Positions 6,287 to 12,526 of a stretch of DNA of 64,000 nt are shown here, one piece after another. The notes beneath the pieces are model-generated. The model saw nothing but the letters and a program-made list of their open reading frames with translations. It had not been told where the DNA came from and searched no databases. The DNA is taken from positions 1 through 64,000 of IMG/VR virus record IMGVR_UViG_3300017706_000970. One strand, 5' to 3'. The position numbers were made by a program, and so were the translations under genes. The number at the start of each line of letters is the position of its first letter. Within the stretch, counting starts at the first letter, position 1. The stretch comes from a virus.

Positions 6287-6520
6287 ATGAAGAACGCAAG
6301 AATTCAAAAGTTCCGCAACATTGCGGTAAATCAAACCCGACTTCCGTTTGTCCTTTTCATTGTCAGCACGTTGCTGACGATCACTTGCCTGCTGAATCTG
6401 ATTCAGCTGGGAAGGGTAGAGGACACTATTCGCCCTGATGTAAGTGTAAACGATCTCCTGTATCTCTTCGGATACTTCGTATCGTCCTGCTTCTTCTGGC
6501 GATGGACGTTCCACAACTGA
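6287..6520 (+). CDS. Small two-helix membrane protein, possibly leaderless
   Basis: 77 residues: a basic N-terminus (MKNARIQKFR), a hydrophobic helix at about 20-41 (PFVLFIVSTLLTITCLLNLI), a short polar loop and a second helix at about 56-73 (LLYLFGYFVSSCFFW). ATG at 6287 coincides with the expected start point of the promoter at 6253-6280. A weak AGAAGG lies 12 bases upstream and would only be present on read-through mRNA. Located directly before the Ile tRNA. No family is recognised. Confidence 0.65.
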   Translation: MKNARIQKFRNIAVNQTRLPFVLFIVSTLLTITCLLNLIQLGRVEDTIRPDVSVNDLLYLFGYFVSSCFFWRWTFHN

Positions 6521-6525
6521 ATCAA

Positions 6526-6599
6526 GGGCCGTGGGAGGAATGGTTTTTCTCAGTCCGACTTATAATCGGGTAAACGTGGTTCGAATCCACGACGGCCTA
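6526..6599 (+). tRNA. tRNA-Ile (anticodon TAT)
   Basis: Acceptor GGGCCGT/ACGGCCT, anticodon stem TCCGA/TCGGG around CTTATAA (anticodon TAT, reads AUA), T arm CGTGG/CCACG with TTCGAAT. The D stem is short (GAG/CTC) and position 8 is G instead of the usual T. No encoded CCA. Confidence 0.78.
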
Positions 6600-6612
6600 T
6601 TTGGAGTATATA

Positions 6613-6975
6613 ATGAATCGTAGACTTAGAATCTATATTGCGGGAGCCATGAGTGGCCACCCGAATCTGAATTGGGATGCCTTCGACCGGAAGGAAAAGC
6701 AATTGGAATCAGACGGATGGGATGTAGTGAATCCTGCTGCTATGGACAGAGACGCGGGTATTGATCCCACCGATCTAGGCATGTATGACTACGAAGAAGC
6801 AGCAAGTCGTGATATCGATGCACTTCGTTCATGTGACGCCATCTACATGATGGCAGGGTTCCAGTTTAGCAAGGGTGCTTGCTGGGAACGGGCTCTTGCT
6901 CGGGATATGGGCCTTCAGCGTTACTATGAGATTCCGCGTGAAGACCACGAACGACCGAAGGATTTTGGAAAATGA
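6613..6975 (+). CDS. DUF4406 protein (nucleoside deoxyribosyltransferase-like fold)
   Basis: ATG at 6613 follows TTGGAGTATATA; the product has 120 residues. The sequence IYIAGAMSG (residues 7-15), then NPAAMDRD, a helix with ASRDIDALRSCDAIYMM and GFQFSKGACWERALAR, match the DUF4406 family. This family has the fold of nucleoside 2-deoxyribosyltransferases, and its conserved acidic residues and final Glu helix are recognisable here (E before RALA). Many phages carry it; a role in nucleotide or NAD-type metabolism is assumed but unproven. Confidence 0.8.
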   Translation: MNRRLRIYIAGAMSGHPNLNWDAFDRKEKQLESDGWDVVNPAAMDRDAGIDPTDLGMYDYEEAASRDIDALRSCDAIYMMAGFQFSKGACWERALARDMGLQRYYEIPREDHERPKDFGK

Positions 6976-6987
6976 TGATTAAGTGGC

Positions 6988-7015
6988 TTGACATCCTTGT
7001 AATATTAAGTATAAT
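6988..7015 (+). promoter_or_regulatory. Sigma70-type promoter
   Basis: TTGACA (6988-6993), 16-bp spacer, TATAAT (7010-7015). It lies just after the DUF4406 gene and drives the Lys tRNA transcript. Confidence 0.88.
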
Positions 7016-7021
7016 GTATTA

Positions 7022-7134
7022 ACTATATGGGTGAGGCCACCACACAAACTGGTCCTCGACTCGCGGAGACAGCGAGGTGAAGAATGAAGTTTTGGGGTAT
7101 CTCGCTTCTTCACTACTACAACCCCACGAATTAT
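7022..7134 (+). other. Leader region before tRNA-Lys with two hairpins
   Basis: This 113-nt untranslated-looking stretch between promoter and tRNA contains two inverted repeats: CCTCG/CGAGG (7054-7077) and TGGGGT/ACCCCA (7093-7126). A 17-codon frame from ATG 7027 ends at 7080, but nothing supports its translation. It is probably a tRNA 5' leader removed by processing. Confidence 0.3.
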
Positions 7135-7207
7135 GCCGCCTTAGCTCAGTTGGTAGAGCTGGTGACTTTTAATCACTAGGTCGGGGGTTCGAGTCCCTCA
7201 GGCGGTA
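7135..7207 (+). tRNA. tRNA-Lys (anticodon TTT)
   Basis: Acceptor GCCGCCT/AGGCGGT (one G-U), anticodon stem with GGTGA/TCACT around CTTTTAA (anticodon TTT), T arm with GGTTCGAGTCC. No CCA is encoded. Confidence 0.95.
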
Positions 7208-7228
7208 CTTGGTTTAGAAAAGGTTTTT

Positions 7229-7429
7229 ATGAACACTCAAGAACAACTACGATTCGATGTCTTCTCCGCCGCACAAATGCGTTGCGATCAGAAGTACAAC
7301 TACGAATTTACGATGTACGAGAACGCTCTTAACAATGGGGAAACTCACACGGCTCCCGTGTACCCTTCGATCGAAGAGATTCTCGACGACGCAAAAACAA
7401 TTTACGATTTTGTTAACAATAAGGGTTGA
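7229..7429 (+). CDS. Hypothetical small acidic protein
   Basis: 66 residues from ATG 7229, 22 bases after the Lys tRNA and preceded by AAAAGG. It looks like an all-helical soluble protein (QEQLRFDVFSAAQMR; SIEEILDDAKTIYDFVNN). It shares the tRNA-Lys transcript. The next promoter begins inside its last codons. No family is recognised. Confidence 0.55.
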   Translation: MNTQEQLRFDVFSAAQMRCDQKYNYEFTMYENALNNGETHTAPVYPSIEEILDDAKTIYDFVNNKG

Positions 7430-7454
7430 CAAACCCTTCAAGATAAAGTATAAT
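7426..7454 (+). promoter_or_regulatory. Sigma70-type promoter
   Basis: TTGACA (7426-7431), 17-bp spacer, TATAAT (7449-7454). It overlaps the stop codon of the upstream gene and drives the winged-helix gene at 7535 with a leader of about 75 nt. Confidence 0.9.
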
Positions 7455-7534
7455 ACTTTAAACAACGGTGACTTCGATACTCGGGTCGAATAAAACACCA
7501 ACACTAGTACCGAGAATTTTTGGAGATGTTTGCC

Positions 7535-7780
7535 ATGAGCAACACCAACACCCAGTCCCAGACTCGCCGCGTTCTTAACTACCTCACCTCGGGACGAGGC
7601 CTCACTTCTGCCGAAGCACGTAGCCGATTCGGCGTTCAGAACATGCGGGCAGTGATGACCCGCGTCCGTCAGCTCACCGAGCGATACGGTAACTGGCGAG
7701 TCACCACGAGCGAGACCGCATCCGGTAGCACCCGCTACATGATCAAGAAGGTCATCCTCGTCGATCCGGTTTCAGCCTGA
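7535..7780 (+). CDS. Winged helix-turn-helix DNA-binding protein
   Basis: ATG at 7535 is preferred: GGAG at 7522-7525 is well spaced for it, while ATG 7526 touches the GGAG. The 81-residue protein has QTRRVLNYLTSGRGLTSAEA, followed by a recognition-helix-like RFGVQNMRAVMTRVRQLTER, then a wing (GNWRVTTSETASGSTRYMIKK). This is the typical short phage wHTH of the type seen in actinophages and marine phages. It probably acts as an early regulator. It is the last gene before the structured non-coding stretch. Confidence 0.7.
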   Translation: MSNTNTQSQTRRVLNYLTSGRGLTSAEARSRFGVQNMRAVMTRVRQLTERYGNWRVTTSETASGSTRYMIKKVILVDPVSA

Positions 7781-7798
7781 TCACCCCCTTGCTTGTGC

Positions 7799-7816
7799 GG
7801 GGGGCGAAAGCCCCCC
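7799..7816 (+). terminator. GNRA-capped GC hairpin (terminator-like)
   Basis: GGGGGGC, a GAAA loop and GCCCCCC form a perfect very stable hairpin right after the wHTH gene. The expected T run is missing (AAACAACTTTT follows), so it could be an atypical terminator or the first helix of a structured RNA. Confidence 0.55.
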
Positions 7817-7829
7817 AAACAACTTTTAC

Positions 7830-8190
7830 AACTGAATAGAATAATGTGCGGGAGACTAATTACCTCCTGTACGGGACTCGCATAATAATCTCCCACGAAT
7901 GGGGATAGTGCAACCTCCAAATGGTTTAGCGACCTGTCCGTATGATGCAGAAATGCTTGTATGAGATGATCCTTAGCGGGATGGGTGGAGGAGTTGAAGC
8001 AGGTTACTACCGACATTGTACGTTCGTGCTGCTTCTTTCAGGTATACAATAACCCTGAGTCCCATTTTGATATACCTCGTTCGTGAGATCTCGATGTACA
8101 AGTTCCGAGATGGTTGCGTGACGGTTCGACTCTCCAGTCTTTTTTAGAGATTGAGTCGAAGGAGTCGGGTGGGGAATCCGACCCACGAAC
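7830..8190 (+). ncRNA. Gene-free stretch with many inverted repeats; candidate structured RNA
   Basis: No convincing gene lies on either strand in these 360 bases. The sequence holds a series of perfect inverted repeats: GGGAGA/TCTCCC (7850-7894), GAAGCAG/CTGCTTC (7996-8035), GGTATA/TATACC (8041-8076), ATCTCG/CGAGAT (8088-8111), TTCGACTC/GAGTCGAA (8125-8160) and GTCGG/CCGAC near 8165-8181. It lies between a wHTH gene and tRNA-Gly and is probably co-transcribed with the tRNA. Signatures of tmRNA or RNase P RNA were not recognised. It may be a novel phage RNA, a long processed leader, or remnants of tRNA genes. Confidence 0.4.
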
Positions 8191-8195
8191 GATTA

Positions 8196-8267
8196 GCGGG
8201 AGTCGTATAACGGCCATTACCCAAGGTTTCCAACCTTGAGATGAGAGTTCGATTCTCTCCTCCCGCT
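8196..8267 (+). tRNA. tRNA-Gly (anticodon TCC)
   Basis: Acceptor GCGGGAG/CTCCCGC, anticodon stem CAAGG/CCTTG around TTTCCAA (anticodon TCC), T arm GAGAG/CTCTC with TTCGATT. No CCA is encoded. Confidence 0.93.
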
Positions 8268-8295
8268 TTTGCTTACATGTTTAGGAGAATAAATC

Positions 8296-8469
8296 ATGAG
8301 TAAGTTTTTTGAGAATGTTTCCAAGGCCTTTTACCTGATGGCCCTTATGTCGATCGTTTTTTCGATCTACGTTTACCAGAACGATTCGACGCTAGGAATC
8401 TTCATCGGTCTTTGGGTTCCTACCCTTCTACTGCTCGGTCCTTCCTGCCCTTGGTTTAGATCAGAATGA
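8296..8469 (+). CDS. Small two-helix membrane protein
   Basis: 57 residues from ATG 8296, preceded by TTAGGAGAATAAATC. Two hydrophobic helices lie at about 11-27 (AFYLMALMSIVFSIYVY) and 33-50 (LGIFIGLWVPTLLLLG), with a short polar loop between them and a CPWFRSE tail. Its stop overlaps the next ATG (ATGA at 8466-8469). No family is recognised. Confidence 0.65.
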   Translation: MSKFFENVSKAFYLMALMSIVFSIYVYQNDSTLGIFIGLWVPTLLLLGPSCPWFRSE

Positions 8470-8597
8470 GTAGGCAACACAGCGCGGGGAAGGGAGACTC
8501 TCCCCGTAAAGTGGACCAACAGAAGTACCGCGAGAACTACGAAAAGATCTTCGGTAAGAAAAAAAATCAGAGTGTGAAAAAGAAGAAGAAGACTTGA
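8466..8597 (+). CDS. Small conserved phage protein (GKGD-PR-VD-KY-NYEKIFG type)
   Basis: 43 residues. The motif HSAGKGDSPRKVDQQKYREN, followed by YEKIFG, resembles a small protein I know from many marine phages, including cyanophages, and from some bacteria. Its function is unknown. The C-terminus is a run of lysines (VKKKKKT). It is translationally coupled to the upstream membrane-protein gene, and its last codons form the left arm of a terminator-like hairpin that overlaps the next promoter. Confidence 0.7.
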   Translation: MSRQHSAGKGDSPRKVDQQKYRENYEKIFGKKKNQSVKKKKKT

Positions 8598-8612
8598 CTC
8601 TTCTTCTTTTTT
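8579..8612 (+). terminator. Terminator-like hairpin overlapping a promoter
   Basis: A 14-bp stem pairs 8579-8592 with 8599-8612 (AAGAAGAAGA-type arm against TCTTCTTCTTTTTT) around a six-base loop, and the right arm ends in T6. The loop and first stem base contain the -35 box of the promoter at 8594, so one short segment could end one transcript and begin the next. Confidence 0.6.
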
Positions 8613-8621
8613 GTGTATAAT
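8594..8621 (+). promoter_or_regulatory. Sigma70-type promoter
   Basis: TTGACT (8594-8599), 16-bp spacer, TATAAT (8616-8621), followed by AAAGGAG and ATG at 8642. It drives the small basic gene and probably tRNA-Arg. Confidence 0.82.
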
Positions 8622-8641
8622 AACTACAAAGGAGTCAACAC

Positions 8642-8755
8642 ATGGCTAAGAGAATTCTAACCGCAACGCAGCAGGCGCAGATGACCAAGCGAGGAAAGAC
8701 GAAGAAGCACAAGAAGAACAAGCACGGTACGACTGGTAGAGGCAGGAAGAACTGA
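8642..8755 (+). CDS. Small, extremely basic protein
   Basis: 37 residues from ATG 8642 with a good AAAGGAG. About 40 percent of residues are Lys, Arg or His (KRGKTKKHKKNKHGTTGRGRKN), resembling the tails of ribosomal or nucleoid proteins. It has its own strong early promoter, so it may be made in quantity soon after infection; RNA or DNA binding is likely. No family is recognised. Confidence 0.55.
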   Translation: MAKRILTATQQAQMTKRGKTKKHKKNKHGTTGRGRKN

Positions 8756-8817
8756 CAACCGGCATTTACTATCAACAAGTCCTTGCCAGATAAGGACTTA
8801 CGGCAGTCTTGCCCATT

Positions 8818-8891
8818 GCTCCCGTAGCTCAGTTGGATAGAGCAGCTGACTTCTAATCAGCAGGTCACACGTTCGAGTCGTGTCGGGAGTG
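8818..8891 (+). tRNA. tRNA-Arg (anticodon TCT)
   Basis: Acceptor GCTCCCG/CGGGAGT (one G-U), anticodon stem GCTGA/TCAGC around CTTCTAA (anticodon TCT, reads AGA), T arm with CGTTCGAGTCG. No CCA is encoded. Confidence 0.94.
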
Positions 8892-8895
8892 CTTA

Positions 8896-8903
8896 CCTAA
8901 ATA
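8896..8903 (+). promoter_or_regulatory. T4-type late promoter motif (CCTAAATA)
   Basis: The octamer lies 36 bases before the ATG at 8939, directly after tRNA-Arg, with an AAGGAG ribosome site in between. Spacing is similar to the late motifs before structural genes. Confidence 0.5.
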
Positions 8904-8938
8904 GAATGGTCGAATTCTTTTCACATAAGGAGATAAAC

Positions 8939-9079
8939 ATGTTTGAAGATATTACCACATCAGAGGTTCTTGGAACCGTATTTTACACTATCGTCGTTTT
9001 CGTCGCCGGTGCCGTCGTTGGTCCTAAGTTCTTTGGCTTCCTTAATGGATTAATGCCTTGGAACAAGTCGGGCGAGTGA
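8939..9079 (+). CDS. Small single-pass membrane protein
   Basis: 46 residues from ATG 8939 after AAGGAGATAAAC. One hydrophobic segment at about 9-27 (EVLGTVFYTIVVFVAGAVVG) is followed by a Phe/Gly-rich amphipathic end. It is flanked by tRNA genes and preceded by a late-type promoter motif. No family is recognised. Confidence 0.6.
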   Translation: MFEDITTSEVLGTVFYTIVVFVAGAVVGPKFFGFLNGLMPWNKSGE

Positions 9080-9090
9080 TATGAGTGTCC

Positions 9091-9163
9091 GCCACCGTAG
9101 CTCAGTTGGCAGAGCAGAGCTTTTGTAAAGCTCAGGTCGCAGGTTCGAGTCCTGTTGGTGGCT
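9091..9163 (+). tRNA. tRNA-Thr (anticodon TGT)
   Basis: Acceptor GCCACCG/TGGTGGC, anticodon stem GAGCT/AGCTC around TTTGTAA (anticodon TGT), T arm with GGTTCGAGTCC. No CCA is encoded. Confidence 0.94.
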
Positions 9164-9182
9164 ATTCGGAGGGCAGTGTTCT

Positions 9183-9255
<73 letters not shown>

Positions 9256-9258
9256 TTT

Positions 9259-9332
9259 CGGGGTGTAGCGCAGCTTGGTAGCGCGGCTGGTTTGGGACCA
9301 GCAGGTCGCAGGTTCAAATCCTGTCACCCCGA
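9259..9332 (+). tRNA. tRNA-Pro (anticodon TGG)
   Basis: Perfect acceptor CGGGGTG/CACCCCG, anticodon stem GCTGG/CCAGC around TTTGGGA (anticodon TGG), T arm GCAGG/CCTGT with TTCAAAT. The acceptor begins with C, as is usual for bacterial tRNA-Pro. No CCA is encoded. Confidence 0.95.
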
Positions 9333-9339
9333 TTAGATT

Positions 9340-9714
9340 ATGATTACGCAGAAACGATTAGACAAATTTCTTGAGACTGGTAAAGACCAATGTCTTTCCA
9401 TCGAACGATCGAAGAAGCATTGCTCTCTTATCATCTACAAGAATCAGATTGTGTCCGTTGGTATCAATGGTATCGGCAAGACGCACCCTGAAGCCAAGCG
9501 TATTGGTTACCGATACGACGAGGTGCATTCGGAACTTGATGCAGTTCTGAAGTGCAAGTATAAAAAGAATCTTACACTGCTGAATCTACGTTTCAACCGA
9601 TTCGGAGAAATGCGTATCGCAAGGCCTTGCCAACTGTGTATGCCTTGGTGTAAAATGTATTTCGATTCGATCTATTACACGATGCCTGAAGGCGTTGTAA
9701 AACTGGAGTATTAA
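9340..9714 (+). CDS. Cytidine/deoxycytidylate deaminase-like protein
   Basis: 124 residues from ATG 9340. The zinc-deaminase signature is visible: His63-x-Glu65 in VHSELDAV and Cys97-x2-Cys100 in RPCQLC. A substrate-loop-like N-terminal half (KKHCSLIIYKNQIVSVGINGIGKTHPEA) resembles small phage deaminase-fold proteins. The length is shorter than T4 dCMP deaminase (about 190 residues) and the surrounding motif is divergent, so the substrate (dCMP, cytidine or a modified base) cannot be told. The next gene begins right at its stop. Confidence 0.72.
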   Translation: MITQKRLDKFLETGKDQCLSIERSKKHCSLIIYKNQIVSVGINGIGKTHPEAKRIGYRYDEVHSELDAVLKCKYKKNLTLLNLRFNRFGEMRIARPCQLCMPWCKMYFDSIYYTMPEGVVKLEY

Positions 9715-9936
9715 ATGATATTTGAATTAACGGAGAGTTCGTTCTCCAAACAAGTGGAAGACAAGGTTCGCAAGAACAACTGCGAGTACATGGAGGCAGT
9801 GGTTGAACTTTGTGAAGAACTAAGCATTGAACCAAAACTTGCTGCAAAACATTTATCAAAGCCAATTATCGAGAAGATAGAAGTGGAGGGCGCAAACAAC
9901 AATCTATTACCAAAGAAGACTAAATTACCGTTTTAA
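9715..9936 (+). CDS. gp33: gp33-like late-transcription coactivator
   Basis: 73 residues. The sequence matches marine T4-like late promoter accessory proteins: a helix KNNCEYMEAVVELCEELSIE, then AAKHLSKPIIEKIEVEGANN and the ending NLLPKKTKLPF. In T4, gp33 bridges RNA polymerase bearing gp55 to the sliding clamp and activates late promoters. T4 gp33 is about 112 residues, and this short form is like that of cyanophages. It starts directly after the deaminase stop and sits just upstream of gp32. Confidence 0.8.
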   Translation: MIFELTESSFSKQVEDKVRKNNCEYMEAVVELCEELSIEPKLAAKHLSKPIIEKIEVEGANNNLLPKKTKLPF

Positions 9937-9938
9937 TA

Positions 9939-9967
9939 TTGACAACACACAAAACATCTAGTATACT
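9939..9967 (+). promoter_or_regulatory. Sigma70-type promoter for gp32
   Basis: TTGACA (9939-9944), 17-bp spacer, TATACT (9962-9967). It is followed by AAGGAG and the gp32 ATG at 9995. Confidence 0.85.
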
Positions 9968-9994
9968 TAAACACACAAAACAAGGAGACATTAT

Positions 9995-10879
9995 ATGTCA
10001 TTCAAAGATCTAAAGAACAAGTCAACCGCAGACATGACCGCTCGTCTTAACGCCGAGATGGAGAAGATGAGTAAGGGTAGCAAGTCCTACAAGGACGATC
10101 GATTCTGGCGTGCAACGCAGGACCAGTCGGGTAACGGTTACGCCGTTATTCGTTTCCTCCCGCCAGGCGAGTCTCAGGACATCCCGTGGGTTCGTCTGTT
10201 CAATCATGCCTTCAAGGGCCCCGGTGGTTGGTACATCGAGAACTCTCGTACCACCCTCGGTGATAAGGATCCTGTTTCAGAGATGAACACTCGTCTGTGG
10301 AACTCTGGTATGGAATCTGATAAGGATATCGCTCGTGAACGAAAGCGTAAGCTCAGTTACATCAGCAACATCTACGTTGTCAGTGATCCATCCAACCCGG
10401 AGAACGAAGGAAAGATTTTCCTTTACAAGTATGGTAAGAAGATCTTCGACAAGATCAACGAAGCCATGAACCCTGAGTTTGAAGACGAAGCGGCAATCAA
10501 TCCGTTCGACTTCTGGAAGGGTGCTAACTTCCGTCTTAAGGTTCGCAAGGTTGCTGGTTACACCAACTACGACAAGTCAGAATTCGAACAGCCTTCTGAA
10601 CTTCTCGGTGGTGATGATACGGAACTCGAAACGCTTTACAACAAGCAGTACGATCTTTCCGAATTCAGTGACAAGAGTAACTTCAAGTCTTACGATGAAC
10701 TGAAGACCAAGCTTGATCGGGTTCTCTCTGGTACGGAGAACACTTCGACTGCGGAGGAGACTACGGTTTCCTACGAGGAACGAACTCCTACTCCTGCACC
10801 CGAGAAGGCGGCGGCCGTCGCGCCTGAACAAGAGGACGACGCCATGTCGTACTTCGAACGTCTCGCTAACGAAGGTTGA
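9995..10879 (+). CDS. gp32: Single-stranded DNA-binding protein gp32
   Basis: 294 residues (T4 gp32: 301). The N-terminal basic domain (MSFKDLKNKS) for cooperativity, the core with YAVIRFLPPGES, LFNHAFKG and WYIENSRTTLGDKDPVSEMN, and an acidic C-terminal tail ending MSYFERLANEG are all present. It coats single-stranded DNA in replication, recombination and repair. The core keeps a His (LFNHAF), but the three zinc-ligand cysteine positions of T4-type gp32 read Ser, Asp and Ser here, so the zinc site seems lost. It has its own sigma70 promoter and is followed by a strong terminator. Confidence 0.95.
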   Translation: MSFKDLKNKSTADMTARLNAEMEKMSKGSKSYKDDRFWRATQDQSGNGYAVIRFLPPGESQDIPWVRLFNHAFKGPGGWYIENSRTTLGDKDPVSEMNTRLWNSGMESDKDIARERKRKLSYISNIYVVSDPSNPENEGKIFLYKYGKKIFDKINEAMNPEFEDEAAINPFDFWKGANFRLKVRKVAGYTNYDKSEFEQPSELLGGDDTELETLYNKQYDLSEFSDKSNFKSYDELKTKLDRVLSGTENTSTAEETTVSYEERTPTPAPEKAAAVAPEQEDDAMSYFERLANEG

Positions 10880-10903
10880 AATCAATTAAAGAGTTTGGGA
10901 GGA

Positions 10904-10929
10904 GTGGGGTCTTCGGACCCCACTTTTTT
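10904..10929 (+). terminator. Intrinsic terminator with UUCG loop
   Basis: GTGGGGTC, loop TTCG, GACCCCAC, then TTTTTT. It ends the gp32 transcript and separates it from the converging minus-strand tail genes. Confidence 0.95.
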
Positions 10930-10930
10930 A

Positions 10931-12328
10931 TTATACGGGACTAAATCGGCCGGTTGGGGTGCCGATCGGTCCATCTGTCGTTGGTGATTTTGGTTCTGTT
11001 GGATTTACAATTGTAGTGTTATTATTTGTTGTAATTTGTTGTATTGATTCTCGAGCCCTTGCAGCATCTTCTCTACGAGACTCTACAGAGTCTCGATCCA
11101 TTGATCCAGCAAGTTCTGACTCTCCTATTTTGGACTGAACTCCAATACCTGACTTTACTTGTTCACCCAGTATTCCCACTGAGGTGCCACCACCCATCGC
11201 AGAACTAATCATACTCGCACCACCAAGGGTCGTGGCATCCAGTCCCAATAATGCAAGTCCTTTTATCGTACCCCACCACGAATCATCATATGTGGTTGTA
11301 TCTATATTTTGTTGAACCGCATTGGCCGTTCCTTCGGCTCTAATTATTTCTTGTTCCAATACAGCAACATTCCCTGTTTTGGATGCTGCATCAACCCGTG
11401 CCGTAGAAGTCATCGTACCAGTTCTATTGTTCGCTGCAACAACTGGTACTACATCTGACTTAAATTCATCTACGGCCGCACGGTCTTCTGCTGATAGACT
11501 GTCGTAGTGTTCTTGTTGTCTATCTTTCATATCTGTTAAGATACCAACAAACTGTTTACTGTTTTCGTTTAGTTTTGCGAGTTCTTCTTCTGGGTCGAAT
11601 ATGCTATTTGCAATTGCGTCCGTTATTTTATCAGCAAAATCAGACTTTAAGAAAGCTATGAGTGCAGTTATACCAGCAACAGCACCAATCAAAGGAACAG
11701 CGATTGGAGCAATTGCGGCTGCGACCGAACCCAGTATTCCGAGAAGAGGTAGAAGTCCTAACATTGACATCATTCCACCACCACCCGAAGCCGTTGTACC
11801 ATCAGCTCTGGTAAGTGATGATTCTCGCCGACGAGCTCGCCGGCGTTCGAGTCGAGAAGATTCTCTTCTACTTTCCAAGTCGGGCATCGCTCCCAGAATA
11901 CTGGTTGCAATTGTTGAAATCTCTTCAAGTACGGTAGAAATCACATCTGTTGTAAAATTAAGACTGAACACATCATCAGCCATATCACTCAATCCGGTTT
12001 CCAAACTAGACAGTCTGTTTGTGATGGATTCTCCCACGCCTTCGATGGCTTGTTGAAGGCCGGCCAGAGGTGAGTCCGTAGGCATAGAGATTGCCGAATC
12101 CATTACTTCGGGTTCTAGACTGGATGATTCGGCCCGTGGAGAACGTCTAGTTAGATTTATTTTACTCAGTAGTTTTTTACCACCAGCCATTGCAGCTAAA
12201 ACTTCTGGTTCTGTCTGAGACAGAGCCAACGCTCCTATTGCTTGTGATCCAGTACGAACAGATTTTTGTATTGCGCCACCAACAGATGACATTCCCTGTA
12301 GTCCCGCGCCTAGTAATCTTGGAAGCAT
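10931..12328 (-). CDS. Putative tail tape-measure / hub protein (gp29 position)
   Basis: 465 residues. It starts directly after the stop of the gp51-like gene on the minus strand. Features: a helical N-terminal half, an Arg/Ser-rich segment (RRESSRLERRRARRRESS), a hydrophobic block at roughly residues 185-227 (MLGLLPLLGILGSVAAAIAP onwards), then Ala-rich coiled-coil-like helices and a NNNTTIVN stretch near the C-terminus. The hydrophobic block and helical character fit a tape measure, and the order chaperone, chaperone extension, tape measure is typical of tailed phages. T4 gp29 is 590 residues. The assignment rests on context and composition, not on a recognised family. Confidence 0.5.
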   Translation of the reverse strand: MLPRLLGAGLQGMSSVGGAIQKSVRTGSQAIGALALSQTEPEVLAAMAGGKKLLSKINLTRRSPRAESSSLEPEVMDSAISMPTDSPLAGLQQAIEGVGESITNRLSSLETGLSDMADDVFSLNFTTDVISTVLEEISTIATSILGAMPDLESRRESSRLERRRARRRESSLTRADGTTASGGGGMMSMLGLLPLLGILGSVAAAIAPIAVPLIGAVAGITALIAFLKSDFADKITDAIANSIFDPEEELAKLNENSKQFVGILTDMKDRQQEHYDSLSAEDRAAVDEFKSDVVPVVAANNRTGTMTSTARVDAASKTGNVAVLEQEIIRAEGTANAVQQNIDTTTYDDSWWGTIKGLALLGLDATTLGGASMISSAMGGGTSVGILGEQVKSGIGVQSKIGESELAGSMDRDSVESRREDAARARESIQQITTNNNTTIVNPTEPKSPTTDGPIGTPTGRFSPV

Positions 12329-12526
12329 TTACTTACCTCTTTGTTTGGATTGACGTTCTCTGGCCTCGTCCTTTTGTTCCTTGACCCAATTCTCAACCAA
12401 TATCACATAGAGTTCTCGTTCCCACGGTAACATATTTTCCAAGTCCTCTAATGTATAGTTATGAAATTTCATTAGAGCAAAATTTGTCTGGTAGTAGTTT
12501 GTCAACTCATCGTGGGCCATGATCAT
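12329..12526 (-). CDS. gp51-like tail/baseplate hub assembly protein
   Basis: 66 codons if started at the ATG overlapping the gp26 stop as TGATG; ATG at 12520 gives 64 residues. There is no ribosome-binding site at either. The sequence DELTNYYQTNFALMKFHNYT, followed by LEDLENMLPWERELYVILV, is the small protein that follows gp26 in marine T4-like phages and is often called gp51-like. It resembles the extension translated by frameshift in the tail chaperones of lambda and P2 type phages. Because the upstream gene ends in an 8-T run in the right frame, it may be made mainly as a gp26 fusion. Confidence 0.65.
   Translation of the reverse strand: MIMAHDELTNYYQTNFALMKFHNYTLEDLENMLPWERELYVILVENWVKEQKDEARERQSKQRGK

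Noticed and set aside
7084-7182. ATG-started frame (MKFWGISLLHYYN...) running into tRNA-Lys
   Set aside because: It reads through most of a well-folded tRNA gene and lacks a ribosome site.
7735-8016. Minus-strand reading frame across the structured stretch
   Set aside because: No ribosome site, odd composition, and it crosses the GC hairpin and overlaps the wHTH gene end; the inverted repeats explain the open frame better.
7830-8190. tmRNA or RNase P RNA in the gene-free stretch
   Set aside because: No Ala-type tRNA-like ends or tag frame, and no conserved RNase P core motif was recognised.
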